Origin: Brachionus manjavacas
Lineage: Eukaryota > Rotifera > Eurotatoria > Ploima > Brachionidae
Assembly: GCA_019054805.1 (NCBI GenBank)
Contig: JAHQIY010000018.1
Location: forward strand, 372,001-436,000
Reading direction: 5' to 3'
Length of the DNA: 64,000 nt
The position numbers were made by a program, and so were the translations under genes. This document shows, piece by piece, positions 1-10,098 of this stretch (positions within the stretch are counted from its first letter, which is position 1; each line of letters starts with the position of its first letter). The notes below the pieces were generated by a model. That model did no database searches, was not told where the DNA came from, and saw only the letters and a program-made list of their open reading frames with translations.

Positions 1-149
1 AACATGATTAATGATTACATGGAACCCAATAAAGCTTCTTTTTTTAATTAGAATAATTTTTCCAATTAAATAAATATAGAATTTTAAAATAAAATTTTTT
101 ATTTTTTAATTTAAAAAAAACAAATTGATGATTTGATTATTGAAACTAA

Positions 150-535
150 TTAACTCTTAACTGTCTCGAATCGACTTTTTGAATTGAGCGAAAGATATGT
201 AGCGGGAGGACTGCTTCATTCTGTTCCATTGGTTATCAAGCTGGTTGATGAATATAAAGCGGGTTTTGAATCAAGGTATGTTGAATACCCAACTCCATTG
301 TGTAATTGCTATCTTACTATTTCTTCTTTCTTTCCTGAACTGTTCAATACTTAAACACTTTGCAAATGTCACCTCTTACAATTTATCAATTTTAATTTTC
401 TTTTTATTATCTTTTAACTTATTTTAATTTTATCTTATTTTTTCTTTGCATTTTTATTTTTATTTTTATTTGTTATTTTTTTTTTAAATCTGAAGGAGCT
501 TTAGCTCGGCACAGATAAAACAAATAAATAACAAA
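150..535 (+). mobile_element. LINE-like 3' end, copy 1
   Basis: This stretch matches the segments at 62598-62975 and about 3390-3790. The end of an open frame carries the peptide core YPTPLCNCYLTIS and then FFPE. A T/A-rich 3' untranslated part follows, and the copy ends with a small hairpin (GAGC-TTT-AGCTC-like) and an A/T tail of AAAT type. A 5'-truncated copy with a shared 3' hairpin and simple tail is typical of non-LTR retrotransposons. I do not recognise the encoded domain, and no reverse transcriptase is visible because only the last 50 or so codons survive. The 5' border is uncertain and may lie before base 150. Confidence 0.55.
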
Positions 536-777
536 TAATAATACTTTGTTTTTATTTTTATTCGATCTTATCTTATTAACTTTATTTTGATTTTAATTTT
601 TTTTAATATAGAAAACAATTAAATAATTATAATTTTCCATATCTCTATTTTCCAAACAAAAATATAACCCAAACAAGAAGAATGACAAAATTACAAGATA
701 GTGAATTAAATTAAAGACCAATTCGATTCAATTCAATTCTATGCAATATTTAACAAAACATGGTGTATAACCTTCAA

Positions 778-1165
778 CAGTAATGCTATTGAATCAAAAG
801 CTAAAGAAGGAAAATGCACATGTCCAGCTTATTTGAAGAATAATAAATGTAAACACTTGATTGACTTTGCATCAAGAGAGAAATATTTAAAGAAGAAAGG
901 CTTTAGAAATGCACCTAGATTATAGAACAACTAAGTAACAACTTCACAGAAAAAAAGATTAGCTTCTTCTGTTGAAAGTGTTAACAAAAGAAATGGAATT
1001 ACCGAGAATGTTGATGAAATATTGGAAATAGAAGATGAAAAAGACAAACAAGAAGCAAAGCAAACAACTAGATTAAATCAACTGCACAATCTGCAAGTCA
1101 TTCAGCTACACAAAAAGTTAAAAGAAAAAGAGGTAGACCTAAGAAAACTGCTATAAAGTTTTTCA
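778..1165 (+). pseudogene. MULE-type transposase C-terminal remnant with SWIM zinc finger and AT-hook
   Basis: Translation from about 778 gives a SWIM-type zinc finger (CTC, eight residues, then CKH; Cys-x-Cys-xn-Cys-x-His), followed by a Lys/Arg-rich tail with an AT-hook-like RGRPKK near 1125-1145. SWIM fingers are common at the C-terminus of Mutator-like (MULE) transposases. The frame is broken: stops occur at about 922 and 931, and the AT-hook is only reached after a later shift of frame. No DDE catalytic region is visible upstream within the window. A second, intact SWIM fragment lies at 7588-7971. I call this a decayed transposase 3' end. Confidence 0.55.
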
Positions 1166-1324
1166 TTTTATCTTCTTAATTTTACTCAAAAATTTCTTTT
1201 TACTTTGTTTATAAATTTTTATATTATTTTTCTTTACTCAAATTATTACTTTATAAAATTGTAAAAAAAAAGGCTTATTTATTTAATTTAACAAAAAATA
1301 AATATTAAAATAAAAATTTTTACC

Positions 1325-1445
1325 GTTTAAGTCAATTCGTAGCTCTTATTTTGTAATTTTAGAGGCCAAAAATAATTTATGGATGAGTCCAAAAAGTAAT
1401 TATATATCCGATAATTAACTAATTATTGAGTCCAAAATAGGTATG
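1325..1445. repeat. Short degenerate word repeats (ATGAGTCCAAAA type)
   Basis: Variants of a GAGTCCAAAA / GAGCCCATTAAAA word recur at about 1383, 1428 and 1445, separated by TA-rich filler. The array sits about 200 bases downstream of the SWIM transposase remnant, much as the better preserved repeat arrays flank the 7.2-8.2 kb element. It may be the right terminal array of the element that carried the SWIM fragment. The partner array would lie left of the window or was lost. Confidence 0.3.
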
Positions 1446-1449
1446 AGCC

Positions 1450-2190
1450 CATTAAAATTATTCCCTTTTTGAAATCTTGAAATTTGATCATTAATTTTAC
1501 TTTTCTCTTATTTTCAAGTCTATTCCCTAGCCATAGTTATTCAGGGACTTAATTGGGAATTAATTAATTAAGAAAAAAGGAAGATTTTTTGGGTAAACTC
1601 TTTTATTCGGAATCTGTATAATATATATAAAAAAAATAATTTTTCATTTTTAAAAAAATACAAAAACACAAAAAATCTTTTTATATATTTTTTTTTTTTT
1701 TTTTACTTCTCCTTAAAGGAGGTTAATTCAATTCAATAAATAAATATATAAAAAAAATAATAAAACAAAAAAAAATCAATGATCAAATTACCACTGTAAA
1801 TCTTAGTTGCTTTAGAATAATAATTTTCGTTTTTACAATTTTTTTTTTTCAACTTGTTTACAATCTTTTGTTTATTTATTTTCTAAAAAATCAGAATTTT
1901 AGAGTTATTCAAAGTCTCTCTTTATTCAACCTTTTTGATCAAAATTTCATCTTGGTCCTTCAAAGAGACCATTGCGTCAGTTTATTTTAGAAACGAAAAT
2001 AAACATTTTAAACAAACTAAGTGTAAACTTTGTTTTTTAATCTAAATTTTCTTTCCCATTGAAATAGTTCTGCACAAGTCTTAGCAGTCAAAATAAAAAT
2101 ACGCATCGTTTTGTCCATCTTTTGTCTGCTACTTCACTCAAATAAATAAAAGTCTACTTTGTTTGCCAATCGGCATTGGACCGAACTTTC
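1450..2190. other. No gene recognised
   Basis: The sequence is A/T-rich with long T and A runs and no open frame with coding character. From about 1900 the composition becomes slightly less extreme toward the dsRBD-DZF gene, so the last part may belong to its promoter region. Confidence 0.5.
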
Positions 2191-2403
2191 CAGAAACCAT
2201 TGGTAACTATAAAAATTAAGACAATAATCGGCGCAGTGCTTTTTCTAAACTCTGAATCTATCCACTATCAAATACAGTGCACGCATTGTTTATTGAATCG
2301 AGCAAAAAAATAAAAAATTTCCAAAATTCATCATATAGTTTAAACAAGGAAAGATAAATAAGAAACTAGGCGATATTTTTTAAACAACCCAACTGAATAA
2401 ACA
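2191..2403 (+). promoter_or_regulatory. Candidate promoter and 5' leader of the dsRBD-DZF gene
   Basis: An inverted CCAAT box (CCATTGG) at about 2197 is followed by a TATAAAAA-like element at about 2207. Both lie roughly 200 bases before the ATG at 2404. The intervening sequence is less A/T-rich than the filler upstream. The assignment rests only on these motifs and their position. Confidence 0.3.
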
Positions 2404-5400
2404 ATGAATCGGTAAGTTTTGAATAAAGACCCGACAAAAAATCAGACTAATTTGTTGACATGTGCAGTAATAGAAGTGTTCCAGGAGGATCGGCAGCGAC
2501 GGGCGCACCGACGCAGCCGCAATTTAGATTCAACAAAGTGAACACAGCGCCGAAAACCACGGCTGAACAGAACGGCAAGCGCAAAAGCGACAACCCGCCA
2601 CCAACTACACAAACAACTCCAACAGCACTCAACAACGCCACAAACGGCGAGTTCAAAAAGCTCAAAGTAGACGAGTCAAGCAACGAAAACTGGCCGAACG
2701 GACAAACACTCGAGTTCAAAAAACACCTTCAAATCCTCAATGATTTGACCATATTTCACAAAGTAAGCCAACTAAACGCACACACTCACTTCATCCGTTT
2801 TCTCTTTAGGTCAAAGTCAAATACGATGTTGTGAGCGAGTCAGGACCACAGCACGCCAAGACATTCCAAGTTAAATGCACTATATACAAGCCGGAGGGCG
2901 AAGCCGAGCTCGAGAGCTATGTGGCCAGCGGCAGCAGTATCAGCAAGGCCAAGCAGTCTGCTGCCGAACTAGCTCTCAGCGAGACCAAGTTCGTGAAGCC
3001 GACCGCAGAGCAAATTAAAAAAAAGCGATCAGGTAAAAGAAAACATATGCATTTCTATTGTCAGGCGTTTAAACAGGGCACTCTTTTAATCCGATTTAAG
3101 CATTCACTTAAATTTACCTCATATCAAGTCGAAATCTGTTATTTCACTGACATGGGAAAAAAGTAATTTATTTTTGAAATGCATTGTTAAGCGTAGCTTT
3201 ATTGGGGGGAACCTATCAAAATAAAATGTATCAAAATAGCCAGCATCAAATTAGCATATCAAAATAGCAAATCAATATAGAATTTCAAAATAGCATAATT
3301 AAAAAAACTTCACACTCCTTCAAAATAGTTTTATTCAAAACAGCAAATGACAAAATGTTGATTTATTTTTTCGATAAAAATTAATTAATTTTGCCAATAA
3401 TATATGTAATAATGTTTTGCATAGACTTCAAAGGTATAAAAAGTATGAAACGACAATCATATATACAACAAGGTCTGGACAAATCTGTTTCATTAATAGT
3501 AAGGCTGGTAAGTGAGTACAAGTTGGATTTTGAATCACGTATGATTAATAGACCAACTCCATTATGTAATTGCTATCTAGTCATTCAAAATTACTTTCCA
3601 TGAATCTATAATTCATTTTCTTCAAACCCTATCAAAATAACAAAAAATCTATATTAAACTTTAGATCATAAACATTTTCATTATTTTATTATTCATATTA
3701 AATTAAATACAAATTAAAACATAATTAAAAATCTACTAAAATCTTTCTGAAGGAGATTATGCTCGAACAGATATACTTAATAAAAAAAAATCAAAATCAG
3801 GTTTAATAAACTCTTTTTAAGATATGTTAAAAACTGCTTTCTCTTCAAAAATGAGTTAATTTTATCAATCATAAAGGACTATGAAGATGTTTTTGTTGAG
3901 AGCTCAAGAGATCCTGAACAAAAGTCTCCCTTATCAATTTTTGTCCATGAATTTCCACGTGAGTGACCTGCAGCAGCCAAATCTTTCAATTTTCTAGAAG
4001 TTTCCCTTTCTTAATATTACCATATCTATCTGTATGCTTTTAAATATTGTGAGCCCAACTTTGTAATACTATATATCTGTTTCACTTTCTTTTAATATAC
4101 GAACAATAGCTAAAGGAGATTCATTACTCTAAGTCTATTAAAAATAATAAAAAAACAATTAAAAAAAAAATTGGGAGAAGGCTGAAATTTTACACAATTG
4201 TTAACTCGTTCTTCTTGTTAATTTTTTTTGGTTTAGGTTTCGAATTGTGTATACTTGGACTTTTCTCGCACAAAAACGTACCTGCCACCATTTGGACCCA
4301 GTGTCTCAGACCTGATTTTTTTTTTTTGAAAAAACAAACCAAATCATCATATTTTAGACAATTCTAGCTCTATAAAGATTTTTGAATCATAATTTTATCA
4401 TTTTCCGTTCAGATATGCTCAAAAAACCGTCAATTATTGAGAATTCAAAAAAATTGGTTAAAAGCGGTTTTTTATCGATTTCTTTCGATAGGAATATCCA
4501 ATTTTCATGAAATTTTGCACAATTGTACATTTTTATAAGACAATTGTGGCCAGCTAATACTAAGCAGAGCCGAGGTTCCGTTCAACTTCTAGAATATTTC
4601 TAGTAAATTAAATTTCTTCAAATTTTTAATAGTTAATGATAAAGTAAAAATTTTAAGAGCAATTTGAGAGTACTTTTTTTTATGCTTGACACCAAAGTTT
4701 GAAATAAACTAAACTCTTTATTTTTATGAGAGACTCAATTCTGTTATATTAAAATACATAGCATTGGTAGTTTTTAATTTTTTTTAATAAACGTCCCATG
4801 AATCGTGCCACATCGAATGCACTCGGAAAATATTTTAGGCAGATTGTGAAAATAAATATTTTCGGGACCAAAATTAGTTATACTCATTTTGCTATTTTGA
4901 ACTTGCTATTATGAATGCGCTATTTTAATCTCTGCTATTTTAATACAGAGCCCTTAATTGGATAGTTTAAAAAATATATTGTGTTATCAAAAAATAAAAA
5001 AATAAAAATAAATTCACTTTGACTGATCTTTCCTATATTTTACCTAAACTCCCATAGAATGTCGTCTATTATGTCTGTAAAGCTAATTAACATAATCACA
5101 CAATATCCAGATATCATCAATCGACTTCATATGTATTAACTATACTAAATAATTTTTAGTCAAAAAACATGGTCAAAAAGAAAATGAAGTGCACGCACCG
5201 CCACACTCACGCTTCAACCAGTACGAAATCGACACTCAAAAATTCAACAAGCGTCACTTGTACGCCAAACACGCTCAAATCGAAGCGGACAAAAAACACG
5301 TCGAGCTAGCAGCCAGTCTATTAAAAGCGCTCGAGACAAATCTATTGACTATAGCAAGCGTGAAACGCGTCAGCTCAATGGGCGCATTCGCCAAAGGCCT

Positions 5401-6139
5401 ACTACTCAAAAGCGACAAGCTCGTCCAGCTAGTGGTCACTCTCCATGCCCATCCGGACTTTTGCACTGTCAAAGACCTGGCCGACAAACTCCTGCTAGCT
5501 GACATGTTCACCAATTTAAACCAATCAGACAAAATTTTGGTCGACACAAATTTATTGCAAACAGAGTACTGCTTTTTCTTGACGCATTCAAGCGATCAAC
5601 TTGAACTAAAATGCCAGCTGCTGTTCACAAGTGACGAGCTGACCGCCGATGCCAAACAACTCAGCGACCAAAATTTCCTCTTTCCCTCGCATGTCTGCTG
5701 TGCACTGAACAGTGCGTTGAGACGCCAACAGATGATCGAATTTCGGCTCAAAGCTGTGCCCAATGCGCTCATTGTTCTCAAGCTGCTTCGTGATCTGTGC
5801 CAACGGGACCCCGAGTGGAGTTTGGACGAAAGTGTGCTCGAGTTGTTGGTCTGCTTGAGCTTTCAGCGTAGAAGCACTCACGACTTGTGTGTCAAGTTTG
5901 CCGAGTTTTTTGAGCTGATTGCAGGCGGTGTGCTCTTGTTGTCCGAATTGAATTTGGCTTGCAAGTACTTGGGCGGTGTGGACAGTGGCGAAGTTTTTTG
6001 TCTCAAAGACCTGGACGGAAATTTAGTTGAGTTGGAGCGTGATAAGAGCGAAAGACTGAGCCGTCTCGCTCAGCAAGCTTTGAGGCTTATTGCTTTTAGG
6101 AAAATAGACGCTCTGCTCGGAATGCAAGCGCTGCCCTAA
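2404..6139 (+). CDS. dsRNA-binding plus DZF domain protein (ILF3/ZFR/STRBP family)
   Basis: Exons by phase-consistent GT-AG sites are 2404-2411, 2468-2762, 2810-3032 and 5160-6139, giving about 501 residues. The first exon is only 8 bases (Met-Asn and two bases of Arg). Residues about 1-85 are low-complexity Thr/Pro/Asn and Lys-rich. A double-stranded RNA-binding domain follows at roughly 85-165, ending in an Ala/Lys-rich helix (SKAKQSAAELAL). The last exon is a DZF domain of the nucleotidyltransferase-like fold, ending in an ALRLIAFRKI...LLGMQALP tail like the ALR..AF..IHKVLGMDPLP end of ILF3 and ZFR. DZF proteins dimerise and bind structured RNA in the nucleus. In vertebrate ILF3 the DZF domain precedes the dsRBDs; here the dsRBD comes first. 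Intron 3 holds transposon sequence (3196-4955). The stop at 6137 falls where family members normally end their DZF domain. Confidence 0.85.
3196..4955. mobile_element. Transposon with inverted ends made of TCAAAATAGC words, in intron 3
   Basis: The left end (about 3205-3350) carries several copies of a TCAAAATAGC word in the forward sense. The right end (about 4885-4952) carries several copies of its reverse complement (GCTATTTTGA). Inverted ends built from tandem sub-repeats are a feature of foldback elements and of some Mutator-like elements. The interior contains a LINE-like 3' end (about 3390-3790) and otherwise unrecognised A/T-rich DNA, so the copy appears non-autonomous and carries a nested insertion. 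It lies entirely between splice sites of the dsRBD-DZF gene. Related ends occur at 16620-17012. Confidence 0.5.
3390..3790 (+). mobile_element. LINE-like 3' end, copy 2
   Basis: The frame ending at about 3603 shares the PTPLCNCYL core with the copies at 150-535 and 62598-62975. The tail near 3749-3785 keeps a diverged form of the shared 3' hairpin region before an A-rich end. It is the most diverged of the three longer copies and probably the oldest. Confidence 0.45.
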
Positions 6140-6276
6140 ACGCCAGACAAAACAAACTAACTAATCTTTTTTTTCTCCTCTTCTCTTTTTCTCTCTCTCT
6201 CTCTCTTTGAATTAAAATTTTGTTTTTTTTTGTTGTTGCTGTTAATACTTTAAAATTTTTTAAAGAATTTACTCAG

Positions 6277-6822
6277 GAAAAATTGGATCAAACCAGTGTG
6301 TACAATGAGGCCAACCCGAAACCGCTGATGAGCCTGAACTTAGACGAGAAAATGGTGTCGGTAACATCGCAAGTGTTCAAGCCAAAGTTTGAGAAAAAAA
6401 GATCCTTTGCAGACAAAAAAAGCGTCGACCCGACGCACAAGAAAGAGATAAAGCCGAATAGTGCAGCTGCAGCAGCGCTCGCTATTGCCAATCAGTCTAA
6501 CAAAAATCCGCTTCCTAGTTCTAGTGCGTCGAGTCCGCCGGTGGCCCCGCCGGCTCCGGTTCCAGTCCCGCCGCCCATTACCAACCCGGCGGCCACTCCA
6601 TCTCAACCGCAAGCTCCCGCTCATTTCCCTGCTTATCCGACTTATCCCGGCTATCCCGATGCGTACACATATCAGTTGTACGCTCAATGGCAGGCTCAGT
6701 ACTATCAGCAGTGGCAATGGGCTGCGATGAGCCAGGCGGTCAATGGAGCCAAGCAGTCTGAGCCGGCCAATTCCAACCAGCCGGTTCCGCAACCACCACC
6801 GCCTCCACCGCCCGCTCTCTGA
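6277..6822 (+). CDS. Proline/glutamine/tyrosine-rich protein directly downstream of the DZF gene
   Basis: The open frame has clear coding composition. A charged N-terminal part is followed by an Ala run, a Ser/Pro-rich middle, Pro/Tyr and Trp/Gln/Tyr-rich repeats, and a final proline run before the stop at 6820. The first in-frame ATG is at 6328. A CAG acceptor at 6274-6276 would instead open the frame at 6277 with a CT-rich tract upstream. No canonical donor exists between 6065 and the DZF stop at 6137, so I cannot splice it onto the DZF frame. It could be a separate gene in an operon with trans-splicing, an alternative 3' exon joined from an earlier donor, or a frame parted from the DZF gene by a sequence error. 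I do not recognise the family. Confidence 0.5.
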   Translation, partial: EKLDQTSVYNEANPKPLMSLNLDEKMVSVTSQVFKPKFEKKRSFADKKSVDPTHKKEIKPNSAAAAALAIANQSNKNPLPSSSASSPPVAPPAPVPVPPPITNPAATPSQPQAPAHFPAYPTYPGYPDAYTYQLYAQWQAQYYQQWQWAAMSQAVNGAKQSEPANSNQPVPQPPPPPPPAL

Positions 6823-6923
6823 TCCAAAGTTCACTTTCGATAAACTCGAATCGCATCACTTGTACATTATTTTTGTCTTTTTGTCGATTTAACTGTTATT
6901 ATTGATCAAATCAAGAGTATTTA

Positions 6924-6929
6924 AATAAA
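6924..6929 (+). terminator. Poly(A) signal AATAAA
   Basis: A canonical AATAAA lies about 100 bases after the stop of the proline-rich frame. It is the first canonical signal after the DZF stop, although an ATTAAA lies at about 6211 between the two frames. Confidence 0.5.
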
Positions 6930-7202
6930 TATTGTAAATTACAGAATCTAAATGTAGCTTTTTCTTCTTCTTATTTTAAACTGAAAAGCAGCATGGTTTG
7001 AATAAAATTTTTCCTGATATTTTCTTTTTTTTTCGTTTTGAATTAAATGCATATAAATAAAAGAATTTAATTTTTTTCTTCTAATTTTATTCATTAAAAG
7101 TATTGTGATAATAGCCCTATAAACGACAGTCTTTGGATCCTGGTCATCAGATCGTAGTGTCAACAATACTATACAAATACAAAACCGCATAAATTCTTTG
7201 CT

Positions 7203-8229
7203 TACCTCTAAATTATTAAAAAATACCTCTAAAATATAAAAACTTAGCTCTAATATTAAAAGTTCACCTTTAATAAATAAAAGAGACTTCTAAATCAAAA
7301 ACAACTGATCTAAATATTAAAAAACCCGCTAATAAATGAAAACTGCAGCTAATTATTAAAAAAAAAAAGCTAATCAATTAAAAAACATCTATTTTATGGA
7401 TTAAACTCTGTTAATTAAAAAATTAATTCTCGACTAATTCTCGAGTACAACTAATTCTCTCGAGTCCACATATGCTCATATTAAGAAAAAAATGAAAGGT
7501 AAACGTCTTGGATTGCTGCATTTTTTAGATGTTTGCCAACAAACAAAAAAAGCGTTAACTGAAAAAAATTGAACTTCTTTCGATGCAATGATCAAATGTA
7601 TCTTTTCAATTAACCGTATCGAAGTCGACCTAAATTCGAGAGAATCATCGTGTACTTGCTGGTTTGGTCTTAAAGACTATCATTGTGATCATCAAAAAGC
7701 TACTTGTGCAAGATTGAAAAAATGTAGCTTTGACTTAGTAGCAATGGATTTACCATTTGAATCGAACAGAAAAAGGGGAGCTACGAAGAAAAATGCATCG
7801 TGTTTACAACGTCAGAAAAATGAAACAAATGCATCAAATGAACCTTCAAAAGGCATTGAATCAGATAATGAGGACGATGAGTCTGAAATAGCTCCTCAAC
7901 CGTCGAAAAGAATTCGTGTTGATGAAACGAAAAAGTATTGTCGAGTTTGTAACTCAGAAATGCGTATGTAACGTTCTTTGTATTGTCCAAACAAATGCAA
8001 ACAAAATTAAATATTACTTTCTTTTTTTTCTCTGATTAGCTTTTTATTTTTCTTTAATTAGATTTTTTTTTAATAAAATATCTGCTAGTTTACTAATTTA
8101 GATACTTTTTTATTAGAATAGAGTTTTTTATTAAAATAGCTTATAAAAAACAATTTAGCTTATGTTTTAATAAATTAGAGGTAAATTGTTATATTTTAGA
8201 GGTACTTTTTAATAATTTAGAGGTAAGTA
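7203..8229. mobile_element. Mutator-like element with inverted ends of repeated CTCTAAATTATTAAAA words
   Basis: The left end starts TTACCTCTAAATTATT and continues for about 200 bases as degenerate repeats of an ACCTCTAAATTATTAAAA-like word. The right end (about 8030-8229) is the inverted counterpart and ends AATTTAGAGGTAA, with a near-perfect match over the outermost 35 or so bases. Between the ends lies an intact SWIM zinc-finger frame (7588-7971). The combination suggests a MULE that has lost its catalytic part. I could not identify a convincing target-site duplication. Confidence 0.55.
7588..7971 (+). CDS. SWIM zinc-finger C-terminal part of a MULE-type transposase
   Basis: The 127-residue open frame holds a SWIM finger (SCTCWFGLKDYHCDH; Cys-x-Cys, eight residues, Cys-x-His) at about residues 21-36. 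A basic linker (RKRGATKKNA), an acidic stretch and a last Cys-x-x-Cys (CRVC) near the C-terminus follow. It is far shorter than a full transposase and has no DDE region, so it is a surviving 3' part inside the 7203-8229 element. The frame is undamaged, unlike the relative at 778-1165, which suggests a more recent copy or a retained short protein. The first ATG may not be the true start. Confidence 0.5.
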   Translation: MIKCIFSINRIEVDLNSRESSCTCWFGLKDYHCDHQKATCARLKKCSFDLVAMDLPFESNRKRGATKKNASCLQRQKNETNASNEPSKGIESDNEDDESEIAPQPSKRIRVDETKKYCRVCNSEMRM

Positions 8230-8289
8230 AAATGGCATACAAAACATATTGTCTATCGCAATTCACATATGGACTTGGAACTCTTACTC

Positions 8290-8660
8290 TAAATATTGGC
8301 ACTAAACACAGTCTTAATAAGGCAAATGTTTAAACTAAGACCAACCTGCCACATGTCCAGAGTCCTCAAAATCCTAAATACATTCAACTTTGAGGAACTT
8401 TATATGTTCTCAAAATTATCTGTTATCGATACAACAAAATTCGACTTTCTATCTTTTCAAATAATGAACATAATATTTATTGAATCACCTACTGACTCGA
8501 ATGAAAGTCCAAAAGTATTGAAATCGGGACGAATTCAAGAAAGAAATAGAACTTGCCATAAAGAAGGTTCCTTCTAACGAAATTGAGGAAGCTGTAAAAA
8601 GCTTTTGCTCTCGAGTTAGAAAAATTGAAAATGCAAGAGGACATTATATTTTTAAATAAA
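8290..8660 (+). pseudogene. Possible transposase or LINE C-terminal remnant
   Basis: Two coding-like pieces lie in different frames. One runs from about 8296 to 8575. The second, from about 8530, ends with VRKIENARGHYIF before a stop at about 8658. That ending resembles the C-terminus of IS630/Tc1-mariner transposases, which finish with a conserved Gly-Gly-His-like block. The frames are broken, and the assignment is weak because no catalytic residues are visible. Confidence 0.3.
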
Positions 8661-9369
8661 AAAGCTTAACTAAAAAATAAACATGCCAAGATTAATTTTA
8701 ATTTTATTTAAATATTAAAGCTTAAACTAGCATTTATCATTTATTTTCTTAAAGCATACTTTAAAAGGTTTTAATTGATATATTTTATTGGCATAATGGG
8801 GTTCTTTTTTGGTCATTTAATCTATTCATTAGTGAATAGTGCTTTTTTGAAATTTTTTTAATAATAGTGATAAAATTAATCAAAAATTATATTATATTCA
8901 TACTTACTCTAAAGCTTATTCTTACCTTTATATTTGTTAAAAATTTTAAAACATTTGGGCTTTCGGTTCGCTAGATATAACAAAAAGTGTATGGATACCT
9001 AATATTTTTGAAGAAATTAAAAAAGGCAAATTTCAGTGTCTTTTTTAAAATAACTTTTGATACAAAAGTCATTGAAAAATGAACAGGGGCTCATTTTAAT
9101 CAGTCTTTTTTGCTCTTTAAAATAAAAAACTAAACATATATATTAACTTTCAAAACATTAGAGGACAATTGTCATTTTTAGGTAAAGGTGTTTCAGATGG
9201 CCTATTTCGGTTAATTAACATAGTAAAAACTTTTAATTAAATTTTTTTTAAATATTAGATGATAATAAATAACTGTACAAAATTTTGTTAAATTTTGTCT
9301 ACTGGAACATATTTTTTTACATGTCAAACTTTTGAACATTCTTTTTTGAACACCCGTTATATTTTTTTA
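8661..9369. other. No gene recognised
   Basis: The DNA is A/T-rich without coding character or a clear repeat structure. Confidence 0.5.
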
Positions 9370-9755
9370 AAATAACAAGTCTTGACTTGTTTCAAAAATT
9401 TAAAAAAATCAAAATTTTTACTTATTTTAAGAATAGAATTAAAATGTATAAAAAAATTATAAGAATTCAAATTTTTTATTCTGGAAAAAATAAAATTATT
9501 TTTTAAAATTTCTTCAATGTAAATATTGAAACATGATTTTTTAAACAATTCACATTTTTGTCATATTCTTTTTAAGTGAATTTTTAAATAAAAACAAAAT
9601 AAAAAAGGGTGCTTAAAAAATTTTAGAAATAAATTAACCAAGATAAAAAATATATGAAAAATTAATGACTAGTAATTTTTATATTTTTGAAACAAGTCAA
9701 AGTCCTGACTTGCACTTGACTTATGACTTGTGACTTTTATACAACTCTGGAACTA
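9370..9755. repeat. Inverted-repeat element with ACAAGTC / GACTTGT words
   Basis: CTTGACTTGTTTCAAAAATTT at the left (about 9379) is mirrored by ATTTTTGAAACAAGTCAAAG at the right (about 9684). The right end then carries several GACTTG / GACTTGTG words and finishes TGTGACTTTTATACAACTCT at about 9729. The last 20 bases recur at about 26618, and looser versions occur near 42725 and 54700, so this looks like the end of a dispersed family, perhaps a MITE. Confidence 0.35.
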
Positions 9756-10098
9756 ACCACAAGAGATGTGACTTCTGATTCCATAAGACTTTGCATGGGC
9801 AATCTCAAATCATTTTTAATTGCATAAAGTGTTTTGTTTTTATGAAAAAAAATTATAAATTTTTATTTTTAATTTGTAGTAATTATTTTATAAAATTAAA
9901 TAAATGAAGTGTTAATCGGTCTTCATGGCATAGTCTGTTGATCAACCTTGAATTGTGAAAATAAAAATTTGCTTATTAAATTGAAACCTTGATATTTTGT
10001 TGGTAAGTTTAAATTTATTAATTTTAATTTTCAAATTAATCCAAATATTATTTATGTTACATTTTCTAACAAAATTTTAAAATAAATTTTATAAAAAA
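9756..10098. other. No gene recognised
   Basis: A/T-rich sequence downstream of the acid phosphatase-like gene on its 3' side. Part of it (about 10000-10098) has a diverged counterpart at about 17035-17157. Confidence 0.5.

Noticed and set aside
6185..6210. CT-dinucleotide run
   Set aside because: It is short and directly upstream of a splice acceptor, so it is more likely a polypyrimidine tract than a separate microsatellite feature.
6340..6834. Long minus-strand open frame, Arg-rich
   Set aside because: It is the complement of the proline-rich coding frame at 6277-6822; the Arg bias comes from reading CCx/GCx codons backward.
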